A stretch of 64,000 nucleotides of DNA from Peromyscus leucopus (GCF_004664715.2 NC_051079.1:57509660-57573659); one strand, 5' to 3'. Shown: positions 1 through 12,742, numbered from the stretch's first letter. The notes: generated by a model from the letters alone, not told the origin. Numbers and translations: made by a program.

Positions 1-290
1 TTTGTATACCTTTCTTTCTTACTTCATTGCTGTTTTTGTAGCTGGGTGGCTGACCCTGATGCCCCCTCCTTCTCTCACTCCTAGATCGTTCCTCTCCTCC
101 CAGATTTCTCCCTCTATTAACTCTTTCTACCTGAAAGCCCTGTCTATCTTTTCTCCTGCCTCACTATTAGCCATTCAGTTCTTTATTAGACCACCAGGTG
201 TTTTACACAGGCAAAGGAACACAGCTTCATAGAGTTAAACAAATGCGATATAAGCGAAAGTAACACACCTTAAAATAATATTCCCCAACA
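1..290 (-). repeat. Cricetid-type LTR, cut by the window edge
   Basis: Closely related to 12314-12742: both contain CCTGCCTCACTATTAGCCATT-like and GTTTTACACAGGCA segments and end TAATATTC...CAACA. Minus orientation, so the TGTTG start lies at 290. Family name not assigned; I recall such LTRs as abundant in hamsters, voles and deer mice. Confidence 0.7.
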
Positions 291-462
291 GCCTACTGCC
301 CACAAGCCCTAGCTTCTATTAGATAAAGTCCCTTTCCTTTACCTTCCATTGTTATGTTTGGGCAAGAAGAGTTATTTGAACTATTTGAACTAAGTTCTTG
401 ACAACAACTCTTTCAAGTCCAAACACACATTTGTGATAGTTCCCTTATTTGGCAGTTTTCAC

Positions 463-617
463 TTTTCTTCTTCTTCTTCTTCTCTTCTTCTTCTTCTTCT
501 TCTTCTTCTTCTTCTTCTTCTTCTTCTTCTTCTTCTTCTTCCTCTTCCTCTTCTTCTTCTTCTTCCTCTTCTCCTCCTCCTCCTCCTCCTTTTCCTCCTC
601 CTCCTTATTATTATTAT
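463..617 (+). repeat. TTC/TCC triplet microsatellite
   Basis: About 75 bp of nearly pure TTC, then mixed TTC/TCC/CTC and a short TTA run. A long polypyrimidine tract; the poly-Leu/Ser/Phe/Lys open frames through it are artefacts. Confidence 0.97.
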
Positions 618-1677
618 TGGGCCACAAGCAAATAAATTTAGTCAGGAACATGCAAAGGAGTATTGGTACAGGTTATGGCTGTCTCTTTTATTGGAGGCAA
701 AGCCATCACAGAATATTCCTTGGGTGAAGGGAGAAGAGGAAATGGGTATGGGGTGTGCCACAGATTCCTGCCCAACCCAAGGGCAAGCTCCTTGGCCTCA
801 CTCCTTGGCTATTTGCTTTGTGCTGGAGGCATGAGTCATGGTGCTTTCCATCTGGAGTGTCTATTCTAAGAGCCATTGTCCCTGTTGACTTTTTCTCTAA
901 CAGAGGGTACCGCCACATAGTCTTAGAGAGAGGGTAACATACACTCATTTCAATGGCAGTCAATTTATAATGTGAACTGAAGTTCTCAAGAACAAAAGCT
1001 ATGCCTACTTAAGCACATTACAAAGTTGATTGATTAGAACATAAGTGATTGAGGTGAATTGGAATGTTACAGGTTCATACACAAGTTATCTTGAATTATC
1101 TTAGCCTCTCTACTAAATGTGACATAATGTCCTTGTGACTACTATATAAACTCTTCTGGAATGCACAAATAGATCCATATCTTTCCCAAAGTCTAAAGAT
1201 AAGAATGTCATCAGATGATGCCTGATGTCCCCAATTTTCTGTAACCCAGTTACCTGGTGTTTCCAGCAATGTATTTAAAAACTGTTTTGATCCATGACTG
1301 TCTTTGCTCTATCACCATATTGGAACGTAGAGCTATTGGAGTAGCTTGTTGTTGGAGTAACTTGACTCGGTCTTTCCAGGACACACCCTCTCCTATTTGG
1401 TTTCAGAATACACTACTGGCATCTTTGAATTGAGGGCTGGTCTTCCTTTTTTTTTTGTTTTTGGTGGCATGGGGGGAAATCTACAATAGTACAGTTCCTT
1501 TAAAAGGAGATCTGCAGCAAAAAGCTCCCCAACTCTAAAGTGGAAAACTCGGGTTTCATCAGAGCCTCTCCTAGGATCAGTACTGAGAAGAACAGGAACA
1601 ATCCAGCACTGAGAAGCCAGAGCCCAATTGACAGGAAAGCATGAGGACCAGAGTTCTAAATCCCAGAAGTCACACAA
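618..1677. other. No gene recognised
   Basis: AT-rich unique-looking sequence upstream of the candidate promoter. No exon, RNA gene or clear repeat recognised. Confidence 0.4.
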
Positions 1678-1915
1678 AAGCCAGGCTAGCGTGGTGGCCA
1701 CCTGTAATCCCAGCACGAAATGTTCAAAGACAGGATCCCCAGGGCAAGCTAAGGAGTAGATCTATATATCCTAGTTAGTTGAGAGATTCTGCCTCAATAA
1801 ACTAGAGAGTTCAAGGAAGGTACACAGTGTCAGCTTTGTGCCCTTTCACGAGCATGCACACGAATGTACATGCACTCACAAACACAACCAAAACAAAAAC
1901 AAAAAGAAAAACAAA
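1678..1915 (+). repeat. SINE, B3/B4-like
   Basis: GCCAGGCTAGCGTGGTGGCC then CCTGTAATCCCAGCA, followed by CATGCACACGAATGTACATG and an A-rich end (AACAAAAACAAAAAG). Confidence 0.6.
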
Positions 1916-2374
1916 AGAGGGTTGAGTTCCAGAATCTGTAGGGATCCATTCTATTGCAGCAGAAGTAAAGAACACACGTGCTGTTGAAGTGCTGCTGAAA
2001 TCCTCCGCAGGGGTAAAGACAACAACAGGAGAGCATATGAACAAACGGTAATAGAGACAGTAGTCGTGAGCTTTGTTGGCTCTAAGTGTAGCCAACAAAC
2101 TGTTTAACACTCCTCCCTGTAGCCTGACTCTGAGCTTTGCATCCCTCCTCCAGACAATCTCTGGGGAAAGTATTTAAAGTTGACATTTCAGCTGTCAGTT
2201 CCAAAACACAACTCTCAAGTCCAAGAGACTAAGAGGTGACTTTATTTGACAGACAAATATAAGTGACCATAGCTCAGCAACACAAATCTAGGCTCCTCTA
2301 AATTCTGTGTTTCAATGTGGTAGTGATTATATCAAGTTCTTACTGTAATCGAACAAGTGTTAAAACACATTGGT

Positions 2375-2600
2375 GGGGCTGGAGAGATGGTTCATCAGTT
2401 AAGAGCACATTCTGCTCTTTTAGAGCACCAAGAGTTGCATTCCAGCATAATCCCCAGAAGACTTCCAACCTCTATCTCCAGCTCCAGGGATCTAGTGCTT
2501 CCTTCTGGTCTCTGAGGGCACTGCACTCATGTATCCATACAGAGATGTGTACACATAGACATAATCCATTTTCTTACAAAATAAAATATTTAAAATACAT
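2375..2600 (+). repeat. B2 SINE
   Basis: GGGGCTGGAGAGATGG start, AGAGCACATTCTGCTCTTTT, and an A/T-rich tail: the standard B2 tRNA-derived head and body. Carries an internal RNA polymerase III-type promoter by descent. Confidence 0.9.
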
Positions 2601-3105
2601 TGCTAAGAACGTCAGGCAGGCAGGTTACAGTAAATCAGGGAGGTCTCTGCTACAGGCCTCAGATGTTACCTGACAACATTCCTAACCTGGGGGTTGGTGG
2701 AAGCTAGAGGGCTGTTGACAGATTTTAAAGAGATTTACCTACTAATACAAGGAGGGATGGTGGGTCACAGATGTGAGCAAGGAACGATTATTAAGAGGGA
2801 TAAAGATAGGTCCAGATGATTTGACTCTGTGATTTGGCGGTCCCTCTTTTCATAAACATGCAGATTTTAATCAGTCAGCCTTGTAGAAACTTTAACACAG
2901 AGAAGGCTCACAGTGCAGAGGTAAGTGACATTTAGTACTCTAGCTATGGTCAAGCTAGGTGAAAGCCGAAATCATCAGCATAAGAAAGCCCATAGAAAGC
3001 AGAAGTTACTAAGTTCAAACAGCTATATATACCAGAGTATTTTGAAATGACATTTCTGGTAGGATATCAGCTTTGTGTCTGTATGGCATGGTTGTGATGA
3101 TGGTT

Positions 3106-3195
3106 TGTTTGTTTTTGTGGTGCTGGAATCAAATGCAGGCCTTGTGTGTACGAAGCAGCTACCTTACCCTTGACATGCATCCATAGCTTTGTACT
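3106..3195 (-). repeat. ID/B4-like SINE fragment
   Basis: TTTTTGTGGTGCTGGAATCA followed by degenerate GCAGGCCTTGTGTGT and CCTTGACATGCATCC, the reverse complement of an ID-type head. Confidence 0.5.
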
Positions 3196-3739
3196 TCTGG
3201 TTTTGTTAAGAACGCAGCAAATACTGATACCTAGAGGTCACACTCAGCTGGTTGCATTGTGGTTAGCAATTTTTTGATTGCTTAACCAGTCGGTACATAT
3301 TTCGAATATCACTCTTGGTTATGTCATGGTTTCTGCATCTATGATGTGAAAGGAGTCATATAAAAGACTTACCTGTTCATACAGACTTGTATATACAGAT
3401 GGACATGCTTATTGTTCCTAAATACTTGCTATGTGTTTTGCCCATGAGCTTATAACAATGATGAGGGCTTCAGTTCCTGTAATGATTCTTTCCATCTTTT
3501 CTTCACAGAGATGGACTAAAAAAAAATTAAAAAATAAAAAAATTAAGATGTGAGTGAAGCAAACATTTGCAGGACCTTCTTCCTATTACTCCACCCCTGT
3601 TTTACCTGCAGCTTGAGTCCTATATCACAGGTAGACTAGTCTAATGGTTAACTCTGAGACTGCATGCCCAGAAAAGTGTGGATTTAGGAAAGTACACAGA
3701 ATCTTACTTTTCTATCTGATTTTGCAGATTTCTTCAGGG

Positions 3740-4000
3740 ACATTGTCTTAATCCACTCTGACTGCAATAACAAAATGCCGTAGGTCTATATTTAACTGGC
3801 TGAATAATCAATTTCGTTTCTCACATTTTAAAGACTTGGAAGTTCAAAGATTGAAGCCCACACAGATGTGATATGTGATACCCTCTTCCTCCTTTGTGTC
3901 CTTTCTCTGCTGTGTCCTCAAATTACAGATTCCTTCTCTCCTGTTTTTCCAAGGATACCAAACTCACAGGGCCCAAGACCTAACTGCTTAAGAAAGATCT
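3740..4000. repeat. Ancient mammalian interspersed repeat remnant
   Basis: GACTGCAATAACAAAATGCC, then a degenerate body with CTGTGTCCTC, resembles an old mammalian-wide repeat I know in human DNA but cannot name with confidence. Confidence 0.35.
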
Positions 4001-4011
4001 CATGTTTGAAC

Positions 4012-4202
4012 ATGTATTTATTTTTACTTTATTTGCATTGGTGTTTTGCCTGCCTACATGTCTGTGTGAGGATGCCAGATCCCCTGGAGCTGGAATTACA
4101 GACAGTTGTGAGCTTCAATGTGGGTGCTAGAAATTGAACCCGGGTTCTCTGAAAGAGCAGCCAGTACAGTGTCTTAACCACTGAGCCATCTCTATGGCCC
4201 TG
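4012..4202 (-). repeat. B2 SINE, reverse
   Basis: Ends CTTAACCACTGAGCCATCTC TATGGCCC, the reverse complement of a B2 head; preceded by GAACCCGGGTTCTCT and a T-rich start. Confidence 0.88.
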
Positions 4203-4794
4203 AAAATTCTCATTTTTAAATGGCCATGGTCATTTGAGATTCAGTGTGGGGGGGCAGGGGGATAAGATTTACTCTATTAGCAAATCTAATAACACTTAAA
4301 TATAAAGTCACAGAGCAGTTGTAAAGTAGGAAGACAGTCACCTCTGTGGGCTGTTCATTATGTTTACCTGGCACATCCTGGGTCAGTGCAGGAATAGAGT
4401 TACTGTTGTGAGGAGGATTCTGGCCAGACAGAGGGGTGGAGAGAGCCTTGTCAGCAAGGTGGCACCAAAAGCTGAGTGAAAGCCAAGCTGAGGGGAGGAA
4501 GTATGATGTTTGAGGAACAGGCCAGCAAAAGCAAACAGGAGCAATCCAAAGCCAAATAGCAAATGGTTGGTAGCATCTGAACTCCTGTGTTTAAGCCAGG
4601 AATAAACATCCGTGGCTATCTTTGGATCATGAGTTTTCCACAAGCACATGCGTACGAGGTTTAACAGAGTCCCATGGATTAGTGAACAGAGCATTACCTG
4701 AGAAGCTATCATCTTAAGAGTATCATTTTTAGGTTTTCAATCTCTTGCTCTTTCTTGCCAAAGATAATTTCATTAGTTTGTTTTATTTTAAAAT

Positions 4795-4998
4795 TAACTA
4801 ACTAGTTAATTAATTCGGTGTGTATGCATGTATGTATGTAAATATATGTGTACTGAGCATGTCTGTCTGTGCAGGTCAGAAAACAGCTGTTCAGACTCAT
4901 TTATCTCCTGCCGTCTTGTGGGATCTGGGACTGAATTTATGTGGAAAGAACTGCAAACAGTTACCTCTCTTCTCTGAACTACCTCACTGGTCTTCCTT
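4795..4998 (-). repeat. B2/B3-like SINE remnant, reverse
   Basis: TATGTATGTA-rich start, GTGCAGGTCAGAAAACAGCT, and a degraded head CTCTGAACTACCTCACTGGTC. Confidence 0.55.
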
Positions 4999-5009
4999 AA
5001 TATAAGGCT

Positions 5010-6100
5010 TCATTTTATAAGGGTGCCTTTATAAGGCTTCGTTTCATTATTGAAAATTACTGTTTCTTTGGCTTTAATAAAAATATCAAGTTCTGAAAAA
5101 AAAAAAAAGCTATCAACTTTCACTTTTCCAATTGGGCCATAATCCACACACATGAATTTGTTGAGAAAATGCCACTTCCTTCCTTCAGATATGTTGGGTT
5201 CAAAGGGAAATTTGGAAAAGCCTTTTGATATTGCGGGGTTAGGCAGCAGTTTTTTATATCCTGTTAAATGTGAGAGGAGTGAAGAAAGAAGTGTTGTTGT
5301 TTGGTCTTGTGTCTTTGTTTTTGCTTTTCCTCAAAGGCCTAAACATTTGTAAACTTTCGAAGGGACATAGAAAAATAACTAAAATGGTCTCCCATAAAAT
5401 AAATATACAGGTCCATACTGATGTAACGGATTGCACAGATACGTGAGAGATAAGGGGAAAAAAAGCCTTAAATAGTAATGTCTGGATACTACAGGAAGTA
5501 GAGCTCAATCTCCCTTTCACTTGGAGTAAAATGAATTGGGTGATTTCAATACAAAGAAGACAGTGTAAGAAGAGAAAAATAGTAACTCAGCGGAGACACC
5601 TAGCCTAGCCTTGACTTTAATCACGGAATCAAGGTCAACATTGCCAGTGATGTGCTGTTGCCATCATCTTGAGCACGAGAGGGGACTGGTCCCTGTGGTT
5701 TTCTTCCTCGTACACACATAGCCACGTGTGAAAGACACCTGACGGACAGGTGGGATACTTACATAAACCTCACTGGTGTACCTCAAATCGCCAAAGCTCT
5801 TCGAAACAAGGAAGGACTAAGAAACTGTCACAGACCAGCAGAGTCAAGGTGAACTATACTAATGCCATGTAGCATTTTGAATGGGATCTGGGGGTGGGGG
5901 TAAAAGGTATTAGCTAAAAAACTAGTGACATTTGCAGAAAGTTTGAGGTTTGCTACTAGTAATGGACATTGTTAACTTCACAGTTTCAACACACCCACCT
6001 CTGTGAAAGTGTGTACCTTGGGGGCACTGGCTGAGGGGTCAAGGGAATTTTTCCTCCTGATTTTTCAACTGTTCGGTTTCAGATCATCCCCAAATAAAGT
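5010..6100. other. No gene recognised upstream of candidate promoter
   Basis: Mostly unique AT-rich sequence. An A13-like run lies near 5096-5108 and a short G-rich stretch near 5888-5900. Nothing codes convincingly. Confidence 0.4.
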
Positions 6101-6106
6101 TTTATT

Positions 6107-6111
<5 letters not shown>

Positions 6112-6161
<50 letters not shown>
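6112..6161 (+). repeat. (CA)n microsatellite beside the candidate promoter
   Basis: About 24 uninterrupted CA dinucleotides, ending 20 bp before the CpG-enriched region. Confidence 0.97.
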
Positions 6162-6163
<2 letters not shown>

Positions 6164-6179
6164 AATGAGTTTGTGTACT

Positions 6180-7060
6180 TAGGTGCAAATAGTTCTTCAT
6201 CAGCTAGGGCCCCTCCTCTAGGGCCTCTCTCCTGGGACAGGCCCCTTAGGGCGTGGTCCGCACGTCCCAGGCTTTGGAGAGCAGAGGCTCCTCCCACGGG
6301 GCCCGCCCAGCACCGGACTCTGCCCTGGACGCCCTACCTAACTGAGCACTGGCTGCCCACAGTCGCCAAACTGCACCAGCTGGGGACCGACCTTGGGCTC
6401 ATCCCGGATCTCCCCGAGCTGCAGCAGGCGGGGCCGTGCACTGAGCGCCTTCCAAGGTAGGCGAGCCCCATACAGCTGTGGCCGCACCAGAGGCGCACCA
6501 GGTGTGTGTGTGTGGGGGGGGGTGACGCCAGGTGACCTTGGAGCGGGTCACCCAGTGGAGCTTTGAGCCCTGGGACGGTTCCTGGAAAGGAGGGAAGAGG
6601 TCTTGAAGAGGTGAGGAGGGTGTTTCTTGGAACCTCAGTTCTGGGCGCTCGAATTCCCTGGCCCGAAGTTTCAAGGAGAGAGAAAGTTGCCTTTCTCCTA
6701 CAAAGGAATCCACCCCAGGGCACACACACCTGCTTGTTTATTTAGGGTGTTGTTAGTCAGTCCCTTAGTCAGAACTCCGGAGACACGGGCTGTCTGCCTG
6801 TTTCAGCGATCCTGTAGAAAACGCTGATTCCACTGGCGCGGCCGTTTCTGCTTCCGCGATTTTTAGCAGCAGAGATGAGCAAAGGTATCAGCTGTTAGCG
6901 CCGAGTGGCGAAGCTGCAGGTGCAGCAAGGGGACAGCCCACTGCTGAGCAGTTTCGTGCTGTTCGGTCTAGATTTTAGACGGGCCTGGGCAGCGTTGCCA
7001 GCGAGCAAAATCACCTACAGAGGCAGTTCGGGTGCTAGGATCACCGTGGGTGTGAATTTT
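6180..7060 (+). promoter_or_regulatory. CpG-enriched region, likely Ccdc68 promoter
   Basis: In an otherwise AT-rich, CpG-poor window this segment is GC-rich with many CpGs (clusters near 6245-6310, 6380-6450, 6640-6665, 6835-6865 and 6895-6915). No TATA box is evident, as is common for CpG promoters. It lies upstream of the first coding exon on the gene strand and contains a good splice donor at 6456/6457. Assignment to Ccdc68 is inference: no other gene is recognised here, and a divergent minus-strand transcript is possible. Confidence 0.6.
6300..6456 (+). other. Ccdc68: Candidate first (5' untranslated) exon of Ccdc68
   Basis: The GC-rich sequence ends in CCAAG followed by GTAGGC at 6457, a good splice donor. 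The transcription start is not defined by sequence, so the left edge is nominal. If correct, the first intron is about 15 kb, up to the ATG exon at 21839, unless further untranslated exons exist (see 14339-14412). An open frame (6173-6460) runs through it but resembles nothing known and is explained by GC content. Confidence 0.4.
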
Positions 7061-7078
7061 CAGCCTCTTTCAGGAGGA

Positions 7079-7102
7079 AAAAAAAAAAAAAAAAAAAAAA
7101 AA
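7079..7102 (+). repeat. A24 tract
   Basis: Homopolymer at the 3' edge of the CpG-enriched region. Confidence 0.9.
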
Positions 7103-7109
7103 GTGAACA

Positions 7110-8815
7110 TAAACTTCAGAGCATAGCGCATGCCTCCAGCCCCAGGACATAATAATGTTCCACCGTCAGTCACCTCACAGCTGTTTTCCTGGAAGCGAGC
7201 CTCCTGCCCCCTTCCGTTTGTGCTATATAAAGGTTAGCTGAATTAGATGATACTTTGGCAAACAGAAAGTTGAGGAATGACAAAAGGTGGTGTAGCCTCC
7301 TGATGTTACCCCTGTGCCATTAAATATTCAGCTCTACTGAAGACTGGTTTTCCAGAAACTTGAGCTGGGCCAAGTGTCAGGTGGCCGTGCACAATTGGTG
7401 CTCTTGTTCTGTGGTTCTGAGGTGCCCCTCTCCCTCTGTCTCTCCATGTAGAGGGAGGGGGAAGGGAAGGGAGAGGGGAAGAGAGACCATGCGTTGTGTC
7501 TCAGGCAGGTAAGAACACTGTGTGACTGCTCAACTCCATAACTAATGAAAAGAGGTCGCATGTCCTAGGACCCACACAGACAGACAAGGTCTTAAGATTC
7601 GTAATTTGTTCATTTCAAAATAAATTGATCCTCTGTCCTAGCCAGAAAGAGACTTTGAAATAAACACAGGCACTGTTCAAGACTTACTAATAGGAGCCAC
7701 AACCCGAATAAATCCACATAATATCATTTTTTGAGCTTGGCTATTTCAAATGTGCTCCAACAGTGGACTTGGGGTGTAATGCACCTTTTGGCCAAAATGC
7801 TTTAAAAAAAAATGTAAGTTAGATTTGACCGAAGCTGTAAAAATATTTACTTCAGAAAATTGCTGATGAGAGAAAAGATGTTGAAGAGAATTGAAGTGAT
7901 TAAACTTGTAGGTTCATGTATTTTGAACTGAGACAGGTGCATCCAATTTAGATGACCATTTGTTGATTGAAACATTTCAAATCAACAAACATGCGCTACA
8001 AACGACTCATGGATTGATTCAGGTTGTAGTCACCCAACAGTATCTTGTGTTTGATTAATTTATAACCTGTTCAAATAAACTTACATTTTGTGAAGCACGA
8101 AATCTGCCCTCTACATGGGTTTGGGAAACAAACGTTAGTAGGCTTCTTTATTTACATTCAGCTTTAGAAAACACTTGAAGCAATTGTGAGTTTGTGGACC
8201 AGATCACACATTCTTTAGGTGTTCCTGCCTGGCACCATATTCCATGTTGAAGGCACAGGAAGACACATTCCTGTCTGGTTATACAATAATGGATCCCTCC
8301 AGGGCATTGTACGATCAGATATCAGGAAGAATACCAACAGCAGCCTGTCAATTTTGACATGGATATGAGAAACTTCCTTCTGAAAGAAGTTTTCCTCACT
8401 CATAACTAAATCTACAATGTAGAGAACTCCATGCTATTTTGTCCAGTGCTGTTTTATTTCCTGTATTTGGGGAAAACTTAGAAACTATAGATTCTTGGTT
8501 TAATATTACTCACATGGAACTATTGAGCCTAAAATGTCAAATGTGAGTGTCTTAAAGAATAACTAAAGATTAAATGTGTTGCATTGGGTAGCAGTGATTC
8601 TGGAGAGAAATGTGAGCAAAAATTTTTAAATTTAAGAAAAACTTATTCACATAATTATTTTCCCCTTTAAATTAGAAAAAAAATAGCAACAATTATTACA
8701 ATTTCCCATAGTGGGCAAATCAGATATGTTCAAGTTATTCTTGCCTTTATTCGGTTTCTTTGAAAACAGATTTGTTGGAGGTGAAATCAAAATACTCTGA
8801 AACATATCTGATTTC
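7110..8815. other. Intronic, no feature recognised
   Basis: AT-rich sequence with a GGGAGGGG-type purine stretch at about 7450-7485. No exon or repeat family recognised. Confidence 0.4.
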
Positions 8816-8895
8816 CTGCAGTGCAGGGGATCAAACTCAGGACCTAGTGCACACTTGGAAAACACAGGTACAAGCTAAGCTACATCCCCAGGCAA
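8816..8895 (-). repeat. ID/B4-like SINE fragment
   Basis: GCAGGGGATCAAACTCAGGA then CTAAGCTACATCCCCAGGC, the reverse complement of a tRNA-Ala-like ID head. Confidence 0.65.
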
Positions 8896-10094
8896 TTTTT
8901 GATATCAACATTACAAATATATCATCTCATTCCTGTTAAACAGCGGAATTTTCTGTCTGAAACTGTCTAGGAAATCAAATAATCTTGTCCCAGTGTTGCA
9001 AAAGCAGTGAGTGGCTTTTGGGAATAACTTAGGATTCAGGAAACTGATTTCTCTCTAGGCCCCCATTTACCTTGCTGTGTGCTTTGACAAGGAACGCCTT
9101 TGGAGGAGGGTGATGCATGATGATTAAGGCTTTTCTGTCCTTGAGCTAAAACTCTTGTAAAGAGTCCCCAGGTTCTGAGATCCAGGGAGAAGACAATGTC
9201 TCCATGAGTGCCTTTCTGTCACTGCTCAAAGTTCCCACTGTAGAAAACATGAACAGTAAGATAGCATGAGGTCTTCTTTGGGGGGGGCAACTTAGAATGC
9301 AAGAAATTTTTAAGAAAGCCTAATTTGAGGACAAGATAACCTGAATCAAATAATATTATTTTCTGTATTGAATATGTTCTCACATACAGCTCGACTTTTC
9401 TGTTTGAAATGTCAAAGGAGCCTTCTGAAGGTCCTGTGAGAGACCCTGACTGTTCGAGCCTAGTCAGGCCTTTTGTTTTTCCCACCTTGATAAAGGTTTC
9501 CAATACCACAAAACAGAAGCTCTGGAAAAGCTTTGCAGTGGCAATCTTATTCCAAATCCCCCCTAAGTAGTCTGTTCCCCATCCAGGATTCCATCTTCAT
9601 CCTTTCCCCTGCCACACACTTCAGGAATTAGTGTGGAAGCGTCCCTCATGCTGTGTGGCTCCACCAAGAGGAAGAACTCCATAGACATTGAGCTGTGAGT
9701 GCCTACTGATTATTTTCCTTGAGTTCATCTATGTTGTTAAGATTGACAGCAGGAAGTCCATACTGTCAACACCAGGCATCTATCTGCCCCTCTCTAGTAT
9801 CTTTCCATTATCACTTGAGTCTAGGTAGAATGGTGTTTTGGGAGAACCAGGCATCTTCATTGTACAGAAAGGATCACAAATGGTAGCAGAAAGAACGGTC
9901 TTGGCCGCTTCAGACTCTGAACAGATTTCGTAGTCATTGCTTCAATAATCTGCATGTAAAGGGACTCAAGAAAACCATTCAGAAGGGTCAGGTATTTTAG
10001 TGCCGCAAGAGGAGTTGAAGGTTCATGAGTCAAATTTAGATCTTGTTGCAAATACTCATCTATTTCTTACGCATTTCTTCCTGCTCTTTTATGT
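8896..10094. other. Intronic, no feature recognised
   Basis: Only short open frames, none with family similarity; a G7 run at 9282-9288. Confidence 0.4.
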
Positions 10095-12130
10095 TAGTAC
10101 TCATGATTAACTTTATTTTTTTTCCCTTATATTGAAAATAGATATTTCTCAAACAATATATTCTGATTACAATTTCCCCTCCCTATGCCTCCCAGTTCCT
10201 CCTCCCCGTCATCCCATCCGGATCCACACCCTTTTGTTTCTCTTTAGAAAACAAACAGACATCTAAGAAATAATACTGAAAGAAAGGAAAATAAAATAAA
10301 AACAGAAGAAAAAGCACAAGACACACAAATAAACACAGAGATGCACATGTTCATACACATAGGAATCCCATAAAAACACAAAAGTGGAAGTCATAATATA
10401 TATGCAAAGGACCTGTAGGGTTAAAAAAGACAAAAAGCCCTGATAAAACATTATGAGATAAAGAACCTCCAAAGATGCCACTGAGTTAGTTTTCTAGCCA
10501 TCTGCTGCTGGGCATGGGACTTACTTAAGGGTGGTTTGTTTACCCATGAGACTCCCCTAGAGAAAACTAATTTTTCATTTGCAAGTGATTATCAAATAGA
10601 GATAGCTTTTGAGTTATGGGTGGAAATCAGTGTCCGTCTACCTCTCTTATTTCTAGGAGCCCATCAGAGGCAGATGAGTGCAGGCCCTGTTCATGATGCC
10701 ACAGCCTCTGTGAGTTCATAGGTGTGCTGTGTCCAGAAGGCCTTGTTTCCTTGGTGTCCTCCATCCCCTCGGGCTCTTATACTCTTTCCACATCCTCTTC
10801 CAAAGAGATCTCTGAGCATTTGGGGGGTGAGGGTGGCTACTGTAGTAGGATTGCTGGACTCCAGTGGAGACATATTGTCCTAGCCGTTATTTGCGTTTTT
10901 AGGCTGATGTCTAGGCATCTGAGTTTAGGATGATTGTAATTCTAGGTGCCGATTACCTGGTCTTGTTTTTGTTGCGTGGGTATTTTGTTCCTTGCTTTCT
11001 TTTGCCTTCTCTTGTTCTTAGGAGAGTGTGGAGCTGTGGGTTCCCTGGTAGGGAATGCTTCTGGGATACTGCCAAGTGGTGGCTACTGGGAGTATGGATA
11101 TAATGTCTTTCTGGGTATTGGGAGCTGACACTCAAGAATGGATGGGATAGAAGGGGCTGAGGGGATCCTCTGGAGGGAGAAAAGCAGAGTTGGCCACTGG
11201 AATCTGGGTAGACCCCTGGAGTGGGGACAGAGAAGGAGGAGAGGCCACGTAGGTGGTCTGTTACAGAGCTGTGGATGAGATGGGGTGATCCAGGGATTGA
11301 TTACATGGTTCCCTGGCTGAATTGGACCAGAGGGTTTCCAGGAATGTCAGCGGGAGTTGAGGAATGGGGTGGCGAGAAGGGCTATAGTGTGATCCTCTGG
11401 CGATGAGTGCCACGAAGGGGAGGCCTCAGCAGGCAGTATGCTACAGAGCTGGGGATGAGACTGGGGGATTGAATTTGGAGGAGAGGAGGAAGAGTGAAAA
11501 TCACCTCACTGCTTCCCTGGTCAGTGTGTCCAGTGGGTAGCCAGGGAAAATCGGTGATGAACTGTCTTGATCCTCTTAGAAGGCTCTTGTTGTCTCTGTT
11601 ATCACAGCATGTCACAGCACAATGTGAAACAGTTTTGTCGTGACTTTGACCCCTGTTTTCCATAGCCTTTTCATAGTCAGCCTTTCCCGCACTCCCAGAC
11701 CAGAAGCCGTAGATCTGTATCCATGGGCATTTGACCAGGACTATACAGAACAAGGCATGAAATTCCATCCTGTGGAGCAGTTCTTTACCCCCTAACAGTC
11801 ATGCCACTATTCCACCAGTGAGCTCATTGGTAATTGCACCATGCAGGATCCAGCCCTGAGCAAGACTATTGCTGTCTTCTCTCTTCCTGTAGCCTACATA
11901 GCACCTTCTGGCTCTATGAAAGCAAGAGGTGGGAGGTGTCCTGGCTGGTTTAATATTGATTACTTATTTCTCTGTGTTCAGAAGTCAAGTGTGTGGTGTG
12001 TTCAAGAATAGGGCCTTACCATGCAATTATGATGGGTTACAAAGGGTAATGACAAATGACAACAGCCTGTCTTGTTTTGGTGATCCCTGGGGTCTCCCTG
12101 ACCAATACCAATGCTAATTCCATTCAAAAT
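10095..12130. repeat. L1 (Lx-like) untranslated-region debris
   Basis: Contains ACAATATATTCTGATTAC and a CCCCTCCC-rich block characteristic of rodent L1 debris. 11795-11930 (ATGCCACTATTCCACCAGTG) is homologous to 44050-44200 (ATGCCACTATTACACCAATG), showing two copies in the window. Orientation not assigned; no ORF2-like coding remains. Confidence 0.55.
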
Positions 12131-12313
12131 CTTTTTTTTAAATTTTTTTTTAAGTTGTGTTTTGAAATTGGTTTCCTGAGTACAGGGTTTTCATTCATCC
12201 TCACTTTTGGTTAACTCACTTTCCACTCCCTCCTTCCCTCCATTCTCCAGCTTCCATTCTTGCTTAATCCTGTTGTGGGTTTTTTTTTACTGTTTTTTTT
12301 TTTTTGGGGGGGT

Positions 12314-12742
12314 GCCACCCAGCTCCCAAATAAACCACACATAGAGGCTTATTTTACTTATGAATGCCCGGCCTTAGTTTGGCTTAGTTTCTTGCCAGCT
12401 TATCTTAACTTATCCCATCTATCTTTTGCCTCTGGGCTTTTCCAATTCTCTTACTTCTATAAATCTTACTCTATTCCATGGCTGGCTGTGTAGCTGAGTG
12501 GTTGACTCCTGGAGTCCTCCTCCTTTTCTGGCTCCTAGCTAGCTTTTTCCCCCCAGATTTCTCCCTCTATCTATTCTCTCTGCCTGCCAGCCCCGCCTAT
12601 CCTTTTTCCTGCCTTGCTATTGGCTGTTCAGCTCTTTACTAGACCATCATGTGTTTTACACAGGCACAGTAACGCAGCTTCACAGAGTTAAACAAATGCA
12701 ACATAGTCAAAAGTAACACACCTTAGAATAATATTCTACAAC
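12314..12742 (-). repeat. Cricetid-type solo LTR
   Basis: On the minus strand it starts TGTTGTAGAATATTATTC and ends GGGAGCTGGGTGGCA next to a G/T homopolymer. Same family as 1-290. No internal region follows, so a solo LTR. Target duplication not resolved because the flank is homopolymeric. Confidence 0.7.

Noticed and set aside
433..834. Open frames with poly-Leu, poly-Phe, poly-Lys
   Set aside because: They translate the TTC/TCC microsatellite; no splice or start context.
6173..6460. 95-codon ORF in the CpG region
   Set aside because: Explained by GC-rich lack of stops; the Ccdc68 start is at 21847.
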